From positions 1 to 64,000 of the forward strand of contig MFNK01000009.1 of assembly GCA_001782045.1 (NCBI GenBank): 64,000 nt of DNA, written 5' to 3'. The position numbers and the translations under genes were made by a program. This document shows, in pieces, positions 34,438-41,668 of the stretch (positions are counted from its first letter, which is position 1; every line of letters begins with the position of its first letter). The notes under the pieces are model-generated. The model worked only from the letters and a program-made list of their open reading frames with translations, was not told where the DNA came from and searched no databases. The stretch is from Candidatus Levybacteria bacterium RIFCSPHIGHO2_01_FULL_36_15b (GTDB taxonomy: Bacteria > Patescibacteria > Microgenomatia > Levybacterales > UBA12049).

Positions 34438-35014
34438 AAAGATTTCTTGTTAAATTTTCGATATCTTGTAGATGTTCATCTCTTTTAACATCTCCACGAA
34501 TCTTTCTTTTGTAAATTTTATCTTTTAATTCAGTTTCGGGACTCTGAATTTCGTAAACAATATCGCCGATTCTACCATATACAGGTTCAGAGAATTGTTG
34601 TTTGTCTACTGTTCCATCACTTTTTATAATTTGCTTATCTTTTCCAAGTGGGCTAATTTTTGTTTGGAGGTAATAAATATCTAAGTTTGAACCCCCAAGA
34701 TGATAAATTAGATTGTGGTAGTATTCTTTTCTTCCTTTATAATTGATTTTATAATCCAAAACTTCAGGATTAATCGATTTTAATATTTTCTCTATTGCTT
34801 CTTTTGGATTTGAATCCGTTCCGTAAATTTGAATATCTATATCGTTATGAAATCTAGTGATTCCTTCTAGGTAGCCGTCCACGGCATACCCACCAGAAAT
34901 GATAAGCCTCATTCCAAGCTGCGGAGCCACTTTTGTTAATTGTCCAATAATTTTAAGATCTGTCTGAACTCTTTCTTTTTGTTCAGAAGAAAGATTTTCT
35001 CTAATTATTTCCAT
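34424..35014 (-). CDS. Nucleotidyltransferase-fold protein, LinA/AadB-like
   Basis: 196 aa. LIISGGYAVDGYLEGITRFHNDIDIQIYG matches the GG-x-A-V-D then R-x-H-x-D-I-D-I signature of the minimal nucleotidyltransferases that include lincosamide nucleotidyltransferase LinA. The two Asp of DIDI would bind metal. It could modify a small molecule or act as a toxin-antitoxin-type nucleotidyltransferase; substrate unknown. It converges on RNase J and overlaps its 3' end by 14 bp. Start ATG at 35012-35014. Confidence 0.7.
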   Translation of the reverse strand: MEIIRENLSSEQKERVQTDLKIIGQLTKVAPQLGMRLIISGGYAVDGYLEGITRFHNDIDIQIYGTDSNPKEAIEKILKSINPEVLDYKINYKGRKEYYHNLIYHLGGSNLDIYYLQTKISPLGKDKQIIKSDGTVDKQQFSEPVYGRIGDIVYEIQSPETELKDKIYKRKIRGDVKRDEHLQDIENLTRNLSKSR

Positions 35015-35085
35015 GAGGAAATTATAGCAGAAATAGAAATATTACCCTATAGTTTGCAATTTAGTTAAAAAGGTATATAATTAAG

Positions 35086-35114
35086 TTGTACAAGGCTAAT
35101 AAAGTCTTTATAAT
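35086..35114 (+). promoter_or_regulatory. ftsK promoter, leaderless
   Basis: TTGTAC (35086-35091), 17-bp spacer, TATAAT (35109-35114), then exactly 6 nt to the ATG at 35121. Transcription should start at the A of the start codon. Confidence 0.75.
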
Positions 35115-35120
35115 AAATAC

Positions 35121-37217
35121 ATGCCCAAAAGACGTCATTATAGAAAACAAAAGTTTAAGATCAAGCTTAAAAAAACTACGATTTATTCTATTTTCGCTTT
35201 TGGAATAATGCTTTCTGCAATTCTTTTTGGAGCTTCTTTTACCAAAAACGGACCTTCGCTAGTTCTTATTAACGATTATTTAACTTATTATCTTGGTAGA
35301 TTTTCGCTTCTATTTCCGTTAGTACTTTTAGTACTTGGATTTTTCTTTTTAAAGCTCAAGTTTTTTCTTTCAAAACCTAACGTTGCCGTAGGTGCTTTAA
35401 TTTTTTATTTATCGTTGCTTGGCGCTTCTAAGTCCGGTTTTGTTGGAATTACTCTAAATTCTCTAATTGCGGATGTATTAGGAGGTTTTATTACTTTTGC
35501 CATTTATGCTTTTGGAATAGTTGTCGGTTTAATTGTGTTTTTTGATACTTCAATTGATGAAATAGTTCAAATAATTTCTTCAGTTTTTTCTTTAATTCAA
35601 AAATTAGTACCGGGAAACCTGCTTTCATTTTTTAAAAAGAAAGAAATCCCTGCACTTTCAGACAAGCAAATGATTATAAAAGGTATGGATGATCGATCTT
35701 CCAAAGATATGAAAATAAACTCTAATTCTCCTAAAAAAGAAGAGCCACTTATTTCAGATAAGCTTGTTATGAATGTTCCGGGAAAAGCTGGTGTTTGGCA
35801 TCTTCCTCCCTTAGACTTACTTTCAAGCGACGCTCCGCAAAAAGCAGACAGAGGAGATGTTAAAAAAATCGCCGCAGATATAGAAAGAACTCTACAATCT
35901 TTTAATATAGGAGCAAAAGTTGTTGAAGTTAACTTAGGACCGGCAGTTACCCAATATGCCCTGCAGGTTCCTATGGGAATAAAAGTTTCTAAAATTACCT
36001 CCCTTGCTAACGATTTAGCGCTTAATACAGAGGCTCCAACTGGGCAAATAAGAATTGAAGCGCCGATTCCCGGAAGAAATTTAATTGGAGTAGAAATTCC
36101 AAATAGAAGCCTTGAGGTTGTAACTCTTCGCACAATGCTTTCAAGCGATCAGATGAAAAAACATAAATCCAAGCTTGCAGTTTCCTTAGGACTTGATGTT
36201 TCCGGGGATCCTCTTGTTGCAGATATTGGTAAAATGCCTCACGTATTAGTTGCAGGTACCACGGGAAGCGGAAAATCAGTTTTAATAAATTCTTTTATAG
36301 CGTCTCTGCTTTTTAGGGCAACTCCGGATGAGCTAAGACTTATTATGATTGATCCTAAAAGAGTAGAGCTAACCGGTTATAATGGCATCCCTCATTTGAT
36401 GACACCAGTAATTGTAGAGGTTGATCAAATTTTGGCATCTTTAAAATGGGCTATGGGAGAAATGGATAGGCGCTACAAAACCTTTGCAGAACAAGGAGTA
36501 AGAAATATAGATTCCTATAACGAACTTGCAGGATTTCAAAGACTTCCATACATTGTAATTTTTGTAGATGAACTTGCTGATTTAATGGCTTATGCGCCGG
36601 TTGAGGTTGAAGATGCAATTGCACGACTTGCTCAAATGGCAAGAGCAACAGGAATACATTTGGTTGTTTCAACCCAAAGACCCTCAGTTGATGTTATAAC
36701 GGGTTTAATTAAAGCAAATATTCCGGCTCGAATCGCATTTAACGTTTCTTCAATGATTGATTCCAGAGTTATAATAGATATGCCGGGGGCTGAAAAACTT
36801 CTGGGAAGAGGTGATATGCTTTACATTCCACCAGACCAGGCAAAACCAACAAGAATTCAGGGTGCATTTGTTTCAGAAAAAGAAGTCAGAAAGTTAGTAG
36901 ACTTTTTAAAGGCAGAAAATCCGCCGGTAGAATATACAGAGGAGGTTTTAGCAGAGCCGCTTGTTAAAAAAGGCGGACACGGGAGCAGTTTGGATGGCGG
37001 TAGAGATGCTTTATTTGAAGAAGCCGTAAGAATCGTTTGCCAATATGACAGAGCATCAGCATCATTATTGCAAAGAAGATTATCTATTGGATATTCAAGA
37101 GCAGCAAAAATTATAGACCAGCTTGAAGAAGCCGGATTAATTGGAAGAGCAGACGGGAGTAAGCCAAGAGACGTTCTTATAAGAGATCCGGAAGAATTTC
37201 TTGCTAACTTAGGATAA
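35121..37217 (+). CDS. ftsK: DNA translocase FtsK/SpoIIIE
   Basis: 698 aa. Four membrane helices in about the first 150 residues, a short linker, then the alpha/beta motor: Walker A AGTTGSGKSVLINSF at about 380, Walker B LPYIVIFVDELADLM, and STQRPSVDVITGLIKANIPARIAF. The C-terminal gamma winged helix (ASASLLQRRLSIGYSRAAKIIDQLEEAGLI in overlapping blocks) recognises KOPS/SRS-type sites. It moves chromosome DNA through the division septum. A RodZ-like gene follows after 9 nt. Confidence 0.97.
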   Translation: MPKRRHYRKQKFKIKLKKTTIYSIFAFGIMLSAILFGASFTKNGPSLVLINDYLTYYLGRFSLLFPLVLLVLGFFFLKLKFFLSKPNVAVGALIFYLSLLGASKSGFVGITLNSLIADVLGGFITFAIYAFGIVVGLIVFFDTSIDEIVQIISSVFSLIQKLVPGNLLSFFKKKEIPALSDKQMIIKGMDDRSSKDMKINSNSPKKEEPLISDKLVMNVPGKAGVWHLPPLDLLSSDAPQKADRGDVKKIAADIERTLQSFNIGAKVVEVNLGPAVTQYALQVPMGIKVSKITSLANDLALNTEAPTGQIRIEAPIPGRNLIGVEIPNRSLEVVTLRTMLSSDQMKKHKSKLAVSLGLDVSGDPLVADIGKMPHVLVAGTTGSGKSVLINSFIASLLFRATPDELRLIMIDPKRVELTGYNGIPHLMTPVIVEVDQILASLKWAMGEMDRRYKTFAEQGVRNIDSYNELAGFQRLPYIVIFVDELADLMAYAPVEVEDAIARLAQMARATGIHLVVSTQRPSVDVITGLIKANIPARIAFNVSSMIDSRVIIDMPGAEKLLGRGDMLYIPPDQAKPTRIQGAFVSEKEVRKLVDFLKAENPPVEYTEEVLAEPLVKKGGHGSSLDGGRDALFEEAVRIVCQYDRASASLLQRRLSIGYSRAAKIIDQLEEAGLIGRADGSKPRDVLIRDPEEFLANLG

Positions 37218-37226
37218 GCCCCCTTT

Positions 37227-37868
37227 ATGATTAAAGCCAGTGAAAAATTATTAGAGAAAAGACTTGAATTAGGACTTTCTTTAGAGAAAATCGAAAAATC
37301 TACAAAAATTAAAGCAGATTACCTTAGTTTAATCGAAAATGGAAAATTTTCCAGTCTTCCTTCTATTTCCCACGCTTCTGGATTTGTTAAAAATTATGCA
37401 AAATTTTTGGGAATTTCAGAAAAAGAAATTATGCCGCTCTTTAGACGTGAGTTTGATGCAGAATCCGAGTATAGAGTCTTACCTAAGAGCTTTGAAGAGA
37501 GGGAGGGGTTTCCAATTAGAAATTTTAAGCTAGGAAATGGTTTATTTATCGTAGGGATTGTACTTGTTATTTTTATAGCTTATATTCTTTTTCAATATAG
37601 GTACGCTTTTATAAATCCACCGCTTACAGTTTATAACCCGCAGGACAGAAGTGTAATAGTTGCACAACAACTCGAAGTCAAGGGTAAAACAGAACCGGAG
37701 ACCAACATTTTTATAAATAAAAATCCTGCAACAGTTGATAGCAGAGGTAATTTTTCCAAAACAATTAGTGTTTTTCCCGGAAATTTTGTGCTTAATATAG
37801 ATGCTGTAAATAAATTTGGAAAAAAGACAAGTAAGAAAATAATTATTGAAATTAAATCGGGCACTTGA
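37227..37868 (+). CDS. RodZ-like HTH transmembrane protein
   Basis: 213 aa. N-terminal Xre-type helix-turn-helix (LGLSLEKIEKSTKIKADYLSLIENG), FVKNYAKFLGI as in RodZ, one membrane helix at about residues 104-122, and an extracellular Ig/glucodextranase-B-like beta domain (TVYNPQDRSVIVAQQLEVKG, NIFINKNPATV). RodZ proteins link cytoskeleton to wall synthesis; no MreB is in the window. Placement after ftsK fits cell envelope/division work. Its stop overlaps the -35 of the next promoter. Confidence 0.82.
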   Translation: MIKASEKLLEKRLELGLSLEKIEKSTKIKADYLSLIENGKFSSLPSISHASGFVKNYAKFLGISEKEIMPLFRREFDAESEYRVLPKSFEEREGFPIRNFKLGNGLFIVGIVLVIFIAYILFQYRYAFINPPLTVYNPQDRSVIVAQQLEVKGKTEPETNIFINKNPATVDSRGNFSKTISVFPGNFVLNIDAVNKFGKKTSKKIIIEIKSGT

Positions 37869-37893
37869 CCTTTTTAACCTTTTGGGTTAAGTT
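37865..37893 (+). promoter_or_regulatory. Putative promoter of the structured leader
   Basis: TTGACC (37865-37870), 17-bp spacer, weak -10 TAAGTT (37888-37893). Transcription would begin at about 37900, at the leader ORF ATG and the foot of the long stem. Confidence 0.45.
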
Positions 37894-37899
37894 AATTGT

Positions 37900-38016
37900 A
37901 TGGATCCCGTTAAAAGCCGCGATCGCATATGGTTCATAGCAATGAAAATTGAACTTTCGATATCATACGAATATAAGATCAAAGGAGGAATTAAGCAGAT
38001 CGCAATCTGCTTTTAA
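37900..38016 (+). CDS. Possible 38-codon leader ORF
   Basis: ATG 37900, TAA 38014-38016. The peptide begins MDPVKSRDRIWFIAMKIELS and ends GGIKQIAICF. It runs through the whole structured leader and stops in the T-run of its terminator-like hairpin, 5 nt before the next gene. It may be a true small protein, a leader peptide, or chance reading of a structured RNA. Confidence 0.35.
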   Translation: MDPVKSRDRIWFIAMKIELSISYEYKIKGGIKQIAICF

Positions 38017-38023
38017 ACGGGAT
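37904..38023 (+). ncRNA. Structured leader with long closing stem and alternative terminator
   Basis: ATCCCGTT and AAAAGC (37904-37917) pair with GCTTTT and AACGGGAT (38009-38023), 14 bp with one bulged A. Inside, GCGATC (37919-37924) can extend the stem with GATCGC (37998-38003). Smaller hairpins GTTCA/TGAAC and TTCG/CGAA lie between. AAGCAGAT-CGCA-ATCTGCTT followed by TTTT-type sequence (about 37993-38012) is a terminator-like hairpin that excludes the outer stem. An unused SD-like AAAGGAGG lies at 37981-37988. Confidence 0.55.
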
Positions 38024-38288
38024 GGATACTGCTCAAGTTGTATTATTTTTAGTTATCATAATCCTCACGGTTCTTCTTGTGGTTTTGGGGATACAAGTAT
38101 TTTTTATCTTAAGGGAGCTTCGTAAAACAGTAGATAGAGCAAATAAAATTCTTGAAGATGCAAGCGAGATAACAGAAAATGTTAGAAAACCGGTAAGTTC
38201 CTTATCGTCTTTGGCAATGGGTCTTAAAACCGGTGCCACAATTGCAAAAATATTTCAAGGAGATAAGAGGGGTAAAAAAGATGAATAA
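38022..38288 (+). CDS. Small membrane-anchored coiled-coil protein (DUF948-like)
   Basis: 88 aa. One N-terminal membrane helix (VVLFLVIIILTVLLVVLGIQVFFIL), then a helical segment LRELRKTVDRANKILEDASEITENV like DUF948 proteins, and a basic end. The start codon lies in the 3' strand of the long leader stem, so its translation is probably RNA-controlled. It overlaps the next ORF by 8 bp. Confidence 0.65.
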   Translation: MDTAQVVLFLVIIILTVLLVVLGIQVFFILRELRKTVDRANKILEDASEITENVRKPVSSLSSLAMGLKTGATIAKIFQGDKRGKKDE

Positions 38289-38568
38289 TAATGGCGGAAG
38301 CAGATTTTTTGATGGGTTTTTACTTGGCATTGTTATTGGTGCCGCTGCGGTTTATCTTTTTGGAACAAAATCCGGTAAAAGATTAGTTAAAAAATTCTCC
38401 GAGGAAGGCTTTAGCGGCTTTGAAGAATTAATAGAGAATTATAATAGCAATGAAGATGAATTTGAAGCCCAACCGGAAGAAAAGGAAAACTCCATGGAAA
38501 AAGAGCCTACAATTATTGCCGTTAAGCCCAAAAAGAGATTATTCAAAAGGTTTAGAAGAGTTGATTAG
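38281..38568 (+). CDS. YtxH-like small membrane protein
   Basis: 95 aa from ATG 38281 (MNNNGGSRFFDGFLLG). The frame is open further upstream, but that part overlaps the previous gene and is not needed. One membrane helix (FLLGIVIGAAAVYLFGTKSGKRLVKKF) in the YtxH pattern, then an acidic stretch and a basic tail. It pairs with the DUF948-like gene, as is common in Gram-positive genomes, and converges on mltG with a 4-bp overlap. Confidence 0.65.
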   Translation: MNNNGGSRFFDGFLLGIVIGAAAVYLFGTKSGKRLVKKFSEEGFSGFEELIENYNSNEDEFEAQPEEKENSMEKEPTIIAVKPKKRLFKRFRRVD

Positions 38569-39518
38569 TTTGAAAGACCGTATTTATTTATATTTTCCTG
38601 TTGCTCCGCTAATGTTTTAGCATAACGATTAGTCCCCGTTTTATCAGTAATATAAAAAAGGTACGAAGTGTTGGAAGGATTTACTACAGCTTTTAAGCTA
38701 GCCAATCCCGGGTTTGAAATTGGACCTGGCGGAAGACCATTTATCTGATATGTATTATAAGGCGAGTTAAGAGAATAGTCTGTTCTTAAGATTGGTCTCC
38801 ACCATTTATTATCAATTTTACCTTTGGCATATTGAATTGTGGCATCAATATCAAGTTTCATTCCTATTTCTAGCCTATTTAAAATAACACTAGCAACAAT
38901 TGGTCTGTCCTCGTCGTGTTTTGATTCTCTTTCTACTAGAGAAGCTATAGTTACGATTTTGTCTTTTGAAAGATTTGTCCTAGATATATCTAGAGACGAA
39001 TATTTTTTTTCAAAATTATTTTTCATAATAGAAACGATTGTATCTACATCGGAATCTTTAGGAAATAAGTAGGTATCAGGAAAAAGATATCCTTCATTTT
39101 CAATTAGGGTTTGATTCCAGGATTTATCGTAGGTTGGCATTTTATTCTGTAAAGATTCATCAATTTGGGCTGCACGAAAACCTTCCGGAATAGTTACCCA
39201 AATATCAAGCGTTCCGTGTGTTAGATTTTCTGCAATATCATATGTATTCATTGATGGTGACAATCTAAAGGACCCTGCTTGAATTTTTTTATCTAATCCT
39301 GTTTGTTTAGTAATAAGAAAGAAAACAATAGGATCTCTTATGAGTTCTTGAGATTTTAAATTGTATGCTATAGCCCTGACGTTATCTCCCTGACTGATTA
39401 CAAAAGTTTTTATCTCCTTGCTTTCTTTATTAACCGGATAATTTCCGTTTTGCCACCAAAATATTGCACCTATAAAAAGAATTAGTAAAATTATTAATAA
39501 AACTATAGATTTTTTCAT
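38565..39518 (-). CDS. mltG: Endolytic murein transglycosylase MltG (YceG-like)
   Basis: 317 aa. An N-terminal membrane helix (SIVLLIILLILFIGAIFWW), a LysM-like region (FVISQGDNVRAIAYNLKSQELI) and the catalytic domain with SLVERESKHDEDRPIVASVILNRL and DATIQYAKG. The Glu of VERES, at about residue 195, is the catalytic acid. It cuts nascent peptidoglycan strands at the membrane, implying the cell makes peptidoglycan. It is the last gene of a minus-strand block. Confidence 0.95.
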   Translation of the reverse strand: MKKSIVLLIILLILFIGAIFWWQNGNYPVNKESKEIKTFVISQGDNVRAIAYNLKSQELIRDPIVFFLITKQTGLDKKIQAGSFRLSPSMNTYDIAENLTHGTLDIWVTIPEGFRAAQIDESLQNKMPTYDKSWNQTLIENEGYLFPDTYLFPKDSDVDTIVSIMKNNFEKKYSSLDISRTNLSKDKIVTIASLVERESKHDEDRPIVASVILNRLEIGMKLDIDATIQYAKGKIDNKWWRPILRTDYSLNSPYNTYQINGLPPGPISNPGLASLKAVVNPSNTSYLFYITDKTGTNRYAKTLAEQQENINKYGLSN

Positions 39519-39536
39519 AGATTCGATTTCCTCACT

Positions 39537-39565
39537 ATGACCCTGAGCCTAGTCGAACGGGTCAT
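39537..39565. repeat. Intergenic hairpin of the TCGAA/CTGAG family
   Basis: ATGACCC (39537-39543) and GGGTCAT (39559-39565) are perfect arms around TGAGCCTAGTCGAAC. It shares its core with the repeat at 12663-12717. The right arm includes the AMP phosphorylase stop codon, so it may terminate that transcript. Confidence 0.6.
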
Positions 39566-40833
39566 TCGTATTCTATGATTGGAAAATTATGCAAAGCCTC
39601 TTTTGCCTCCCTAAGATTATACATGTTTTCCGCAAAAAGTGTATATAATGTATCATCTAATTTGACGCTCTCTCCCAACTTTTTGTCTAAATATATGCCT
39701 GAGGATTTAGCAAGCGGAGCTCCTAAAATTCTTGCAATAGAAGTTAAGTTACGAATACTTAACTCATTTACTATGCCCTCTTTTTTTGCTTTCTCTTTAT
39801 GTATAAATTTTCCTAAAGGAAGCGCCGAACTATCTATCTTAGGGTTTCCCCCTTGAGCTTTTATTATTTGTTTAAATTTTTCTAAAGCTATTTTTTCCTG
39901 CAATAAATGTAATACCCACGCATAAGTATTCTTGAAGTTTTTTTCCACATAGTCTTTTGTTTTCTTATCATCTGCAAGACAAAGGTCTAATAATTCTGTA
40001 GAAAGATGAATACTTCTTAACTCTAAATCAGTTGGTCTGTCATCTGTTTGTTCCAAAACTTTTAAGGTATCTGTTATTTCCAAAACTGGTCCGATACCTC
40101 GTCCTGCTGGTTCCAGAGTTTTATATATAATAATTTTTATTTTGACTTTAAACTTTCTGGCCAAAAATTCAAATTTATTTTTTAAAACCTCTGCGTCTTT
40201 TAAAGTATGAACTTTAACAGTTTTTCCATAAGGTAAATCTATAATTATATGATTTGATCCGAAAGCTATTTTTTTAGCCATAATAGATACGACAATTTTG
40301 TCATAAGACTCAAAAAGCAAAGGCCTCTCTACCTGAATTAGTACATCATCTGCCGGGGCTAAATTAAAACTTCCGCCCCAAACAATACATCCATTTGTTT
40401 TTTTTACTGTTTCGTAAATTTGCTCTTTTGTTAAATTTACAGGAGCAAGTACTTCCATGTCATCTGCTGTGCCATCTGGAGAAGTGATAGCGCGGGAAGA
40501 GCTTTTTGGAATTTTAAAACCCGCTGCCGCAACTATTGCTACAACAATTGGGGTAGTTCTTGTTCCCGGTACGCCACCAATCGAATGCTTATCCGCAACA
40601 ATTCCCGGAAACGTAAGTTTTTCTCCTGTTTCTACCATTGCGCGCGTCAAATAATAAAGTTCTTCATTGCTAAAGCCTTTTGAATATCCCGAAGCTGCGA
40701 AATAAGTGGTTAAAATATCTCCGAATTTCTTCTTTGATATTTCGTCCATAATTGAATATATTTCTTTGTAAGATAATTTCTTTCCAAGTAATTTTTTTCT
40801 GACAGCATTAATTGCTAGATGATTTTCGTCCAT
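39562..40833 (-). CDS. deoA: AMP/thymidine phosphorylase, archaeal AMP phosphorylase type
   Basis: About 423 aa from the ATG at 40833; a TTG at 40839 adds two residues and overlaps the preceding stop. DKHSIGGVPGTRTTPIVVAI and SSSRAITSPDGTADDMEVLAPV match archaeal AMP phosphorylases better than thymidine phosphorylases, where the equivalent is KHSTGGVGDK. The N-terminal domain of about 80 aa of archaeal enzymes is missing. It would split AMP into adenine and ribose-1,5-bisphosphate, feeding the CPR/archaeal nucleotide salvage route with e2b2 isomerase and RuBisCO, neither of which is in the window. Confidence 0.88.
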   Translation of the reverse strand: MDENHLAINAVRKKLLGKKLSYKEIYSIMDEISKKKFGDILTTYFAASGYSKGFSNEELYYLTRAMVETGEKLTFPGIVADKHSIGGVPGTRTTPIVVAIVAAAGFKIPKSSSRAITSPDGTADDMEVLAPVNLTKEQIYETVKKTNGCIVWGGSFNLAPADDVLIQVERPLLFESYDKIVVSIMAKKIAFGSNHIIIDLPYGKTVKVHTLKDAEVLKNKFEFLARKFKVKIKIIIYKTLEPAGRGIGPVLEITDTLKVLEQTDDRPTDLELRSIHLSTELLDLCLADDKKTKDYVEKNFKNTYAWVLHLLQEKIALEKFKQIIKAQGGNPKIDSSALPLGKFIHKEKAKKEGIVNELSIRNLTSIARILGAPLAKSSGIYLDKKLGESVKLDDTLYTLFAENMYNLREAKEALHNFPIIEYE

Positions 40834-40835
40834 AT

Positions 40836-40946
40836 TCAATCTTTAATTTGTGATAAGGCAATCCCAATTGATGATTTAATTATTCTTAAAATTAATGAAA
40901 ATAAATTTAACAAAAATATTTTAAGCTTAGTAACTAAATCTTTCAT
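40836..40946 (-). CDS. 36-residue ORF coupled to sortase and AMP phosphorylase
   Basis: ATG complement 40944-40946, TGA complement 40836-40838. It starts on the sortase stop (ATGA overlap) and its own stop overlaps the TTG of the next gene (TTGA). The peptide begins MKDLVTKLKIFLLNLFSLIL, a basic amphipathic or membrane-inserting helix. The back-to-back coupling argues that it is translated. No homologue known to me. Confidence 0.5.
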   Translation of the reverse strand: MKDLVTKLKIFLLNLFSLILRIIKSSIGIALSQIKD

Positions 40947-41668
40947 ATTTTAGTGAGTCTTGCTTTCACTACAAGTCTTTTCCAAATAGTTCCGGGAGGA
41001 GTACAAGTTATAAGAGTTAAGAAACTATCTCCGTAATTTTGCTCAAGTACTGCTGTATTTGTCGGATCTACAACAGTTATGGATTCAATTTTATAATTGT
41101 ATATTACATTTCCCACTTTTACTATAATGTCGTCTCCGGTTTGCAATTTAAAAAGATAAGAAAAAATAGTTTTGTAATCCTTTTGGTTGTAAAGCTGGGG
41201 AAGAGTAGAGTGACCAAAAATTACTGCATTTCCTCTTTCTGGAGGAAGAGCAGTTCCTCCATAATTAACAAGGTGTTTTGTTAAGTCTGTATCTTTTGCA
41301 GAAACTTCTGCGTTTTCAATTCCAATTTTAGGAATGGAAATATTATATATAGGAGTTTTTAGATTTCCGTTTTTTGGATTATATCCGGGAAACCAGTTTT
41401 GCGCATCTGCATAATTTATTCCTGATAGGCTTTCGGATGCACCGCTTATAAGGGATGCAAGTGTGTTTCCTGAAACAATGCTAACCTTTGGAATGGGAGC
41501 GTTAATTTCCTGATTTGCAAAAACAGGAGCAAAGTATATTTGCCAGGAGATTAAAGGAAAAAAAGCGTAAATAAAAATTGAAACTCCAAATATTAGACTT
41601 GTAAAACTTAGGAGTCTAAGAATATTTTTCCTGCCTTTTGGGTTTCCTTTTTTATAATACTTAACCAT
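40943..41668 (-). CDS. Sortase family transpeptidase
   Basis: 241 aa. A basic start, one membrane helix at about residues 19-42, a linker, then the sortase barrel. Catalytic residues are His in FGHSTL, C222 in LITCTPPG and R231 in WKRLVV. TLITCTPPGTIWKRLVVKAR fits class D/E-like enzymes. It joins surface proteins to wall or pilins to each other. It lies directly after the PilM-like/baseplate-J-like gene (adjacent stop and start), so that protein or its partners may be substrates, although it has no clear LPxTG end. Confidence 0.9.
   Translation of the reverse strand: MVKYYKKGNPKGRKNILRLLSFTSLIFGVSIFIYAFFPLISWQIYFAPVFANQEINAPIPKVSIVSGNTLASLISGASESLSGINYADAQNWFPGYNPKNGNLKTPIYNISIPKIGIENAEVSAKDTDLTKHLVNYGGTALPPERGNAVIFGHSTLPQLYNQKDYKTIFSYLFKLQTGDDIIVKVGNVIYNYKIESITVVDPTNTAVLEQNYGDSFLTLITCTPPGTIWKRLVVKARLTKI

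Noticed and set aside
37900..38024. SRP RNA, 6S RNA or RNase P RNA at the structured leader
   Set aside because: The SRP GGAAGCAGC-type core is absent, the RNA is too short for RNase P, and no 6S-like central bubble could be drawn with confidence.
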